Shown here in pieces: positions 1-11,000 of a stretch of DNA of 64,000 nt. Position numbers and translations under genes: made by a program. The notes beneath the pieces were generated by a model. The model made no database searches and had not been told where the DNA came from. It worked only from the letters and a program-made list of their open reading frames with translations. The stretch is from Macrosoma leucophasiata (lineage: Eukaryota > Arthropoda > Insecta > Lepidoptera > Hedylidae), in assembly GCA_036365455.1 (NCBI GenBank), contig JAWQUS010000023.1, forward strand, positions 5,704,001 through 5,768,000, written 5' to 3'. Each line of letters begins with the position of its first letter. Position 1 is the stretch's first letter.

Positions 1-372
1 ATAAAATTGTAAATATAATGTCCATACAACGCTTTGAGTGTTTCTAACAATGTGTATCGTTTAATAACCTACTAACCTTACCTATTATGTGTTTTCAGAT
101 TTAATGATGTCTACGCGGATTTAATTAATTGATTTATGTACCATATATTTCCAATCATTCAAACGTGATGCTGGCAGTTACGCCTCCTGGCGGTTGCCAA
201 TAAAAAAAAAAACTGTCCCTGTAGTTCTTTTGTAAATTCTTCGATTAATTAATTATTTGTTTAAGTAACTGTGTTACAAAACATTAAATTAACATATTTG
301 CTGTATACCTGCATAACAGTTCTGAATTATACAAATAATTTTTCATATGACAAATATTTGAAAACTGCAATA
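1..372. other. Upstream region of NOL9
   Basis: AT-rich sequence before the chosen NOL9 start codon. No clear TATA box or initiator stands out. A pyrimidine-rich stretch ending in AG near 98 could be the acceptor of a 5' UTR exon, but nothing in the window confirms this. The frame is open from 271 without an ATG before 373, so 271-372 is read as 5' UTR. Confidence 0.4.
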
Positions 373-1981
373 ATGGAGTTCTTCGAGCAGGCACACGTTT
401 TGAAAACACCGAAAAAAGACAAATCACAGGCAATAATTAAGAAGCAGCTGAAGCAAATGTTGTACGGATACAAACAAAGTGATAATTATATCATAAAGAG
501 TGCAGTCGACAGCGAAAATATGGGAGAGCCAGATTGGATGGGCGAATCTGATTTTGATGTAACGATAGGTAGCGATACTCAGGTAACAGTTGATTCAGCT
601 GACAGTACCCTCGATGATGCAGCTTCCACGTCTCTATCAGAAATAGCAAATGTTTCCCACGAGAGTAGTGACATCTCCAGTAAAGTTCATTCACCTCAGG
701 ATTCCCTTATTGAACAAGAGAACGTCGTTTCTACTGACTCCGAACTCGACGAGCGTATATCATTGACTAGTAAAGAAACTACAATTACATCCGCTTCAGC
801 CTCACAGGACTCATCTGAGGAATTTGATGCCGATGGTTCATTAGCTTCTAAAATACACAAGGTATTAAAAATTAAATGTAAAAAAAGGAAAAAAATAAAT
901 GTAAGTGATAATAGCGATTCTAGCTTTAGTGATGAGAATGTCAAACATATACAAAAACTATCAAAGGTGCTCCATCCTCAGTCTAAAGAGTATAAATGCG
1001 AAATTGAATGTGTACAGACTGATGAGGATAATGTATGGTCAATTGAAGATGATCACGTACTTCATGATGATGAAATACACATAACTGATGAAAACAGTGA
1101 TACAGAAGTTTCTAATCAATCACCAGACTATATTTCCGTTACAGCCTCACATTTGCCTGAACAAAGTTTAGACGACATACTTGGTAGTTATAAATTTTCA
1201 ACTACTCGTAACATTCCTCCCAGTTATCATATTGCTATGCATAGCACTAGTTTATTTAAAACAGAAGACGTATATCCAGAAATGCATATTGGAGATGCAA
1301 TTTTCAGTATCGATGATAACCAATCCCCATTAACTAATAATTATGAACAAGAAACGTTTACAGAAGAATTTACTGAATTGGATTCAAGTACAGTACAAAA
1401 TGTTGATGATAGCACTGTCATGGACATGGAATCAACAAAAGAATCTTCAGTTGAATCAGATTCCTTCATAAGTCCATTCAAAGTTTATAAGGGTAGAAAA
1501 GACTGGATATTTATCCTGAAGCATCTGACAGAAATATTTGTACACGGAAAAGTTAAAGTCACCGCATTGGGTGGCAAAGTTGAAATATTCGGGTATGTTC
1601 TTGAGAAGAACTCATGTGATATTTATGCTCCATATTATAATTGTGCTCAAAATATAAGAACTGTAGAGAATGATAATGGATACTATGGTCTCTTTAATAA
1701 ATTGACATCCGCTGGTTTATCAGTTGCTATTGCTGAGGAAATTGTATTAGAATTAGGTGAAAATGATAGCGTTGTATTATTGGAGCGTTTGAAAGATGTT
1801 AAAATGGATTTTGTTGAGAATAATTTTTCAGTGTGTAGTCTCTTCTCCAAACAGAATAAGAATATAGACTTGTGTTTCAAGGAGCCTTCAGAATCTTTAG
1901 GCTGTTGTTTATATTCATCGAGGCCTTGGAAGTTCTACACAGAACAACCTATCTGGAGAGAAATTAATGAAACAGCTAAAA
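373..1981 (+). CDS. NOL9: NOL9 coding exon 1
   Basis: Encodes residues 1-536 and the first base of codon 537: the acidic N-terminal region and the beta-rich N-terminal domain. The donor is AAA|GTGAGT after 1981, a strong consensus site. The open frame runs on to 2022, but only this donor gives the phase needed to enter exon 2; the later GT dinucleotides before the stop do not. Confidence 0.88.
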
Positions 1982-2031
1982 GTGAGTTATTTATCCTTAA
2001 CACTCCAGTACTGTCTATGTAAACGTCACGT

Positions 2032-2079
<48 letters not shown>

Positions 2080-5000
2080 CGTACGTACGTCATTGAAGAT
2101 TGCAGATAAGATTCCTGCCTAAAGTGTTTTTTTTTAATTTATAAATGTGTATTACAAATTGAAAGTTCAATCTGTTGGGTGGGACCTGGTGATCTGTGAC
2201 ACAGGTTTTACACCTTTTTCAGATAGTTCCTTGCAAGATTTATACTAGTGCCTATGTTATTATTCTTAAGTGTTGAAGACTAATGAAGACTGATCTGATG
2301 TTTAATAAACCTATGTTTCTCATTCCAGTGCCAGAAAGTCGCGGTATAATCTGTGGCGGGAAGGGTGTAGGCAAATCAACATATGTGAGGTACCATGTGA
2401 ACAAATTATTGGCCCAAGGACCCGTCTTGGTGATAGATGTTGACCCTGGACAGTGTGAGTTCACAGTAGCTGGGAATGTTTCAGCAACTGTGGTTAGTGA
2501 GCCTTTAATTGGGCCCAACTTCACGCATCTAAAGAGGCCCGAGATGTATGTAATTTTAACTGATTTTTTTATGTTATAACTTCGGCCTGAGTGGCGCCAC
2601 AAACAAGCAAGCAGTTCACATTAATGATAAGTCACTGCTGCCTTTTATAGTAAGTAGTAAGGGATCCCAGGATGCTATTTTTACTCGAGCGCGTCAGATT
2701 AAATATGGGAGATACCTTGAACCCGTTGGTTACCTCAATTAAATTTTTTTTTTGTTATAATAATTTAGGTTTGTATATAGGGCCGCGCTCGAAGGGCTAA
2801 TAAATATTGAATGGGTCGTTACGATCTTACTCATCTTCCGAATTGTCTGAATTTTGGATAAGAGCCCAAACAATGGGCACATTTTACACCCTCTCAGAAT
2901 ATCTGACACGCTCTTGACCCATGACGTTGATTCCGCGCCCTTTTCAAAAACATTTGATTCTTTCAAGATTGTCAGATACTCAGAGAGGGTGTAAAGTGAA
3001 CCCAATCAAAGCCCATCCAAAATTCTGAGGATTTGGATGCGAGGCAAGCTTGTGGGCGAAGCCTTTTCGGGTTCGGCATTTTATGGAAATCTTAGATTTC
3101 GAGGAGGTACTGAACTGAGTGCAAAGTATCTCCTATATCTTAATCTGACGCGCTGGAGTAAATTCAAAGATCCTCTCTTGGGCTCTACTATAGATATTTA
3201 CATAAAACAGGAGGTCAAATTGCCGATGTCTTGCCACTCTGAAGCCTAAGTTGATTTGCCTCCATGATAATTATTATGGACCATACATAACTATCTACTA
3301 CCAGACTACGATAGTATGGGACACTATCATTTGGCGACAGGTAGATTAGATAATGCGATTGTGCCTACCAGGGGTGTAAATGTAAAATACTCGCATCCGC
3401 AATTGCGGATTATTTGCATTAATTCAGACATCTGCATCCGATATCAAACCAGTTACTTTTTAGAAGATCTGACATGTACCATACTTTTTGCAAAGAAATA
3501 TATTAGAATAATTGAAAAAATTACGCATCTGAATTTTGATTTCTGTCTCTATAGGCTGCAGTCATCACTTGACATCAATGTGAACTGCACGCTTGTTTAT
3601 CGCCTTAATTACATTAAAAAAAATGAACATTTAATAAAACATCTTGTTTCAGAATGATAAACGTGGGCATGATCAACACAATGGACAACATGAGACGATA
3701 CATGAGAGCCGTCACCGATCTGATTACCTACTGTTACACCAACAAACACTTGTGCGCCCTGCCCTGGGTCGTCAACACAATGGGCATGTGCAACAATTTA
3801 GGCCTCAAATTCATCACTGTCATTATTTTACTCCTAAAACCGACGTATCTATTCCAAATTGACTCCAAAAACGCTAAGAAGAGATACGAATCATTGCTAA
3901 ATGCGGAATCTGTCCGAAATCTGTATCATCAGTTTGTCCGTGATTCGTTGTTTGCTCGAGTCACGTGTCCAGACGATTTGATGTACACGTTTTTTACAAC
4001 GACTGATCCGGAAAAAACTGGCAGGAGTGATTACTCTCTGGCGCCACGGGATGAAAGATATTTGAACTTTTTGGCGTATTTTGGTGGTTTATTGAACGTA
4101 AACGCTGTGGGCCTACTTGGTGTTCTGCCGTACGAGTAAGTAAAGCGAGTTTTGTATAGCTAAAGGTTGATGCATAAAATTTTAGGGTAGGTAGGTACAA
4201 TTGTATAAAAAATCATGCATTAATCTTTAGTGAAAGTTTAGTTTATCGGACGATGGCTTAGAGCAACATGGTCCACCGGCCGACCAGAGAGGAGTGCGGA
4301 AGAAGAAATTTGTGTGACACACACTACAAAAATCACAAGTCTATTACTACTATTTACTACGAAACTCACACCTAGACTTTAACAAAATACATAAACAATT
4401 TCACGCACACATTTAAACATCTCAGTTCACATAAGTATGGAAAAGTGATGACTGCAACATATATGTAGACATAGATGTCTATAGGCTGTAGTCATCATTA
4501 TTGGAAATTACCGAAGTAAATCTTTCTGCCTCCAAATGGTAGTGTTCAGCACATGTTCCGGTAAGATGGTAATTTAAGTTCCCGCAATAACTACCATAGC
4601 GACATAACAACTAAGGTCTCAGGTGTATGTCAAACATGCGAGTGAGTTTATAAATTAAAGAAAAATTTTCTTCAGGCAGGGATCGAACTTGCGAGCTCTG
4701 GGTAACCAGTCCAGCCGCTTCACCACTATCACACCGCGGACACTCCGCCAAAATTCCATACAAACGCTTAATTTGGTTTTTATTACACAGATATCAATCA
4801 GTGACGTGTATTTACACGCGCACCTGTGTGCATGGCACGTACAAAATACCAACCGTCGCCCATAAGAGGGGAAGGGGTAGAGTGATGCGGGCAAATCGGG
4901 CGGGACGTCGAAGTGTCCATTCTATACGTAGTATTATTACATATTCTCTGCCACTAGGCTACCGACTAATTATTAGTAATTATGTACGTATGATGGGTGG

Positions 5001-8000
5001 ATACAATGGGTTATCCACCCATGAAAGCTACTTTCTTATTCATATAACCTTGAACGTCGGTATTTCTTAGACTGGTTTTCTCCCGGCGATACCTGTCCGC
5101 ATCGCTGATTCTTGAATGTGTTTTATTACAACCATGATCATTTTTTTTTGTGTCATGAAGTAGCAAACAAGCGTTGTTTACAACAATGGTAAGAAATACT
5201 GTATGTAACCTCATAACATTTACATAAAACTAGAGATTTCAATGTTGTCACTCCTGAAGCCTAAGGTGTTATGCCTCTGTGCTGGAAATGACCGCCTGAG
5301 CGGAACACGATAGCGCTGAACACCATTTAGGGGTAAGTAGATTAGGTAATGCGATGGCGTCTACGCCTGCGAGCTGCGTCATTGGAGCTCTACTACCAGT
5401 AAGACCTTATCTCCCTCTAGTGTCTAATTTTGCTTAATGCAGTCAGTCAACCGAACAATGGCGGTCAAACCGTTCCAATAGGGGGGTAGTACAAATAACA
5501 ACGCGGTTTGGGCAGCAGCGTCCGGCGATAAAACTACCTGCACTACGATCACCAATCCCCCTGCCAAGCGTGGCGATTATGGCATCTTCTCCCCTAATGA
5601 CTCACAACACTGCTATGGGGAAGGCTTTGTCCAGTAGGGATGTTTTTTGGCTGGAGTCATGAGAAGCACCAGAGATTGGCGGAGATAAAGTATAGTACAC
5701 CATTATAGAGATCCTGTCAGGTCCGAATCATCTGGGTCTCTAAAGATGACATACGTCCAAGCTGCAGCCCGATCTCAGACATCTAACAAGAAGCCTAAGG
5801 TCTGCGTCAGCTCGAAAGGTGGTCGGCCAAGACGGGTTCACTTTGGTGGAAACGTCGGCCGCGCCAAAATCGGAACATTATAGGTACCGGATCTGCAGCG
5901 TCATCACAACTGAAGGCTGCCGAACTACACGCCTTCGTGTATCTCTCTCGGTTGATTGAAAAGATGACTATCACCGACGTCCAAAAATATATGACCGAGA
6001 AGATCATAGGTCGGGATGAGGAAACAATACAGGGAGAGATAGAAGCCTTAAAGTCAAACAGACCTACAGGATTTTGCTCTTTCAAATTGCGTGTGCCTGC
6101 TAAACATCTGTAGATTTTCCTTAGTCGTGATTGCTGGCCCGAAGGTGTAGTTTTGAGACGATTTTGGGAGGCGAAACGTACGCCCCATTCGAAGTGACGT
6201 GATTCGTTTTAAGTTATATAATAGTATTGTATTATGTTTATTTTATTATTGTTATCTGTGTATTGTTTGTTATGTGCCCTGGTTGCCTGAAATAAATGGT
6301 TAAATAAAATAAAAAAATCTAATAGCGGACTCTGGAATTGAATCAAGAAACATAACAGTAGTGGCCTGCTACCACTAGTCTTCTGAGTCAGTTTGTCACA
6401 GTGAAAACTTTGTCAAAAAAAGAGGATCCATCAATCGAAATCACTTTGTTGAAAAGTAATGATTCATGTTCAATTGGATAGACTAATTTCCTGATCCTGA
6501 TAAAATTACATTAACCATTAACCAATAACCACATATATATATGACATGCGGGTCAGAAAAGTGGTCCCTCACCGTGGGCCTCGTAAGGCTCAAGGCCATG
6601 CAGAGAGCAATGGAGAGGGCTATGTTTGGAGTTTCCGCAGATCCGCATAAGAAACAAAGTAACCGATATAGCCCACCGAATAGCTAAACTCAAGTGGCAG
6701 TGGGTAGAGCATATAGCTCGAAGATCCGACGGCCGTTGGAACAGAAGAGTCCTCGAATGGCGACCGCGTACCGGAAGACGAAGCGTAAGAGGTGGACCGA
6801 CGATCTGTTGAAGGTTGCGGGCAATCTCTGAACGAGGGGGGACCCAGGACTGTTCATTGTAAACAATCTTTGGAGAAGACCATTGTCCAACAGCGGACGT
6901 CTAACGGTTGAAAGGATCAATGATGATGTCATAAACATATAATTTTAGGGGGATATTTATGTACATAAAACCAGTGGGAATAGAAACTGATGGAAACGAT
7001 AAGAAACAAAACATGGACGTAAAACGAATAAATGTTAAATCAACCTACAAACCAACATTACACTTTGTAGGGCATAGAAAAAATTACATCATATCATCAA
7101 TAGATAAAAATAGTAAAATGACGTAATATAAAAACAGTGCAACGTCATCAACTTCTTTGATTAGCAGTTGTCCCTAGGCTAGAGGTTACTCATCCACAGT
7201 AATTGCTATCAATTTGCGTTATACGTTTTATAAATTCGTGGCACGCAATGACGCATCAATGATGTCACAGTCATGAGTGCTCCAAGCAAAATGACTAGGG
7301 ACTTTGTTTTTTTTTTTTGTAAATACTCGACGCTCAACCGTTTATTCATTCTTACGGTACAGACAGTAGATTTTGTTTGAACTCGTTAAATTGTAAGATC
7401 AATGGAAATAATTGTTATTCTAAGTTTCAATAGAATTTAGGTCTATGATTCATCGAATGCTCTGAAAACAGTCTCTTGTATGTAAACAAAGTCTAAAAAC
7501 AACAATGACTGAAACGAAAGCAAAATGAAAGAGTAGACTAGTTTGAAACGAAAAAAAATACGAATTTAATAAACAGGATCACACCACGGACATTCGGCTA
7601 AAATTCCATACAAACGCTTATTCTGGCCACCTACTACACAGACATCAATCAGGACGTGTTTTTACACGCCCACACACAGTTGCCCGCTCGCAACCTGAGT
7701 GCACGAGGCTTTCGGCATGGGACTCAAGTCAGAGAATATGTAATAATACTACTACACTTTAACGTCCCGCCCGATTTCCCCGCATCACAAAACCCTCTCC
7801 CCTCTTATGGGCGACGGTTGGTATCTTGTACGTGCTACGCACACACGTGCGCGTGTAAATACACGTCAATGATTGATGCTGTGTAGGGTCTCTAACCAAA
7901 TTAAGCGTTTGTATGGAATTTGGCGGAGTGTCCGCGGTGTGCTCAAGTGGAGGTGCGGGCTGCACGAGGGGAAATCAGGCGGGACGTCGAAGTGTCCATT

Positions 8001-11000
8001 CTATCCGTAGTAATATTACATATTCTTTGCCAGGATGGTGAAGTTATTGGAAAGAAGAACCTATCCTACCTACCTACTTACCTGTTTTGTCCCCTCGGAC
8101 CACAAAACAATAATCAAATAATCGTAGTTTTAGAAATGAGTAATGGACGCAACTCGTCTCCTGGAATCTGCCATGACTCACGCATTCTGACATTGTAACA
8201 GTTAATTAATCTCAGTTCTTTATCATATTGTTTTTTTTTTATAAAACAGGTTAATCGATACATCGTGATGTATGGTGCAATTTATATTCATAAATAAGCT
8301 TTTACCCGCAACTTCGTCCGCGTAAAAGCACAAATGTTGGAATTGCATACAAATTGTAATCCTCTATTTAAAAATAATTAAGTTGATCTTTGAAAAAAAT
8401 AATAGAAAAGTTGTTTTATAAAACCCTATTGAATGTAGTTTATCTATATTTGACTCTGGGTCTTCAACTTCCAATCTAGAAAGACCCCTTTTATTTTTTT
8501 CTTATGTAGGTACTATTTTCTATTTTTTTTGCAGTTTTATTATACGTATTTACAGATATTCGGAGCATTGACTTTCCTTATGGATTCCAAGTAATTTTTA
8601 ATAGGTACTTACAAACATTGCAATATGCGGATATACTATATATAATATATTGACTCAGCTAAATAGCAAAACAATGTAAAGTGCTGAAAGTGCACTAAAA
8701 ACATCAACTAATCAATTCACTAAAAACTAATATCGAATGCATTTATAAATACATTACTTAAAAATGGTTAACATGACAAATTTCTTTACAGGGTACGCTT
8801 GAAAGACCTATACGTCGCTATGAATGTGAAAATAAAAGAGGACGACATAACAAAGGTGATCAATGGCAAATTGGTAGCATTGTGTCAACACGATGCTAAT
8901 GATAGTAAGAAGGTGTTTACATTGGCCGATAAACCACTGTTGTGCCGCGGCTATGGTGAGGGATTTCATTTAGTATATGAAAATAGAATTAGAAGTATTA
9001 GAACATTTCGAAATAAACTAATTTATGCAATAGAAAGGAGAAATATGAACATTTACCCCCTTGTTCATAAACTAATATTTAGATGCGTTTTAGCTATAGA
9101 ATTCTGTCTTTGTCTGTTGCGTTGTCAAATGTGCAGGATAGAAAAAGACAGGAGAGATTAGCAACACTTTAAGTTAAAATACCTTTATGAATAAAGGGGT
9201 TATTGTTTATTTCTAAATAGCTGTCTTAGCGAACTTCATGTCGCCTTAGAGGTGTGTATACTTAACGAATAGGTTGTTTACCTACCAAATCAAATAGAAA
9301 AACCGAGCGACCATGTTTAAAAAATTGTAAGTATTTCAGTAAAGGACCACCAGTTAACCACATGAAGTGTTATTTAGACAAATAAACTAATGCTTACAGT
9401 ACAGTCTCATTAGGGTTTGTCCCGTGATCACAGCATGGTATAATTTTAGGGAAGTGCAGTTGCCTTTTTACACAATACTCGTGCAATCTCACACCCGAAA
9501 CAAATAAATCGATAGGTCAGATCATAACGAGGATCGACCCTTCCACCTCCCAGATAATGTGGTCGTTTCGAATCGGTAATCCACGGTTCAACTTTTCCCA
9601 CTCGTTTGGGTTTTAGGATCCTTCTTCTAGCGATGTAATGATATAACTTAAATGCCACCAAGTGAAGTGGCCTGCGGTGATTTTTCCAGTCTCTTACTTC
9701 ACGACAACCAAACCACACAGACGAGAAAAGGGCGAGATGGCCTGACGAGAGCTAACTACTGCCACGTTTTCGCGTATCCCTTACGCTCCCTTATTCACGA
9801 AAAGTTGAAAAAAAAAAGAAATCAATCGTACATGTATTCATAATGTCCCACTTTGGTAATCTTTCCTGGACGCTTAATTCCTCTCTTCTAGATAACACAT
9901 CATCGAATCTATACTAATATAATAAAGATGAAGAGTTTGTTTGTTTGCTTGAACGCGCTATTCTCAGGAACTACTGGTCCGATTTGAAAAAAATCTTTCA
10001 ATGTTTCATAGCCTAGATAGATAGCATTTATCGAGGAAGGCTTTAGGCTATATAACATCACGCTAAGATGAATAGGAGAGGGTAGGTAACATTGCAACCG
10101 CGCGAAGCCGGGGCGGGCCGCTAGTATAATATAAATATGATCATTAACCATCGATAAGTGTTACATAATTTATATTTCATGGAGTGGAATACTTTATTAG
10201 CAATGGGAAATCCGTACTAAGACTATGAACGCTAGATGAATGATTTATGTTAGATAGTAGTAGAAGTGTGCAGACAACCCTAAATCCATATAACATTTTA
10301 TTGTACTTAATAAGTGTACAATACTGTCGCGAACATCTACATAAAATCTGAGATTTCAATGTAGACGTATTTATATAAGTTTATTTCAATGTATTTCAAG
10401 ATTGCCTTTCTTGAGGTCCAAGATAATAGGTTGGGGAAAAAGTCTTTTCGCATTATAGTATGTATGAACTTGTAATAAAATCTCTTTGGCTGTAGTATTT
10501 GTATCTGGCTGGGTTTGGTATCATTGAAAGTTAAAATTTTAAAGAACATAATTCCAAATTCAAATTAGGCAAATGTGTGATTTTTATTTGTTTTTCGTAC
10601 TGTCAAGATGAGTGAATCTAATGAAGAAATTCGATACATTTTAAAATTTTACTACAAATAAAGGTAAAAATACAAAGCAAGCCGCGAAAAAAAATTGCGA
10701 TGTTTATGGACCTAGTGCAGTGTCTGTGAGAGTAGTACAAATTTGGTTTAAGCGTTTTCAATCCGGAAATTTTGATGTCAAAGATGCACTTCGCTCTGGT
10801 CGCCCTATTACGGATAAAATGGATGCCATTTTTGAAAAAGTGGAGCAAGATCGACATATCAGTAGGTACGACGTAGCTGAAGAACTGAGAATTGATCACA
10901 AAACAGTTTTAGCGCATTTGAAAAAAGCTGGGTACAAAAAAAAAGCTCGATATTTGGGTACCTCACGAGCTCACTGAAAGAAACCTAATGAACCGTGTAC

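Noticed and set aside
271..372. N-terminal extension of NOL9 using the GTG at 271
   Set aside because: No ATG in that stretch; the ATG at 373 starts a plausible protein and eukaryotic genes rarely start at GTG.
1982..2022. Reading NOL9 exon 1 to the stop at 2020-2022 or using a later GT as donor
   Set aside because: Only the GTGAGT donor after 1981 gives the phase that reads into the P-loop exon; the later GT sites give wrong phases.
2283..2328. Coding extension of NOL9 exon 2 upstream of 2329
   Set aside because: It is open, but a pyrimidine-AG acceptor sits at 2328 and joining there gives a seamless family alignment.
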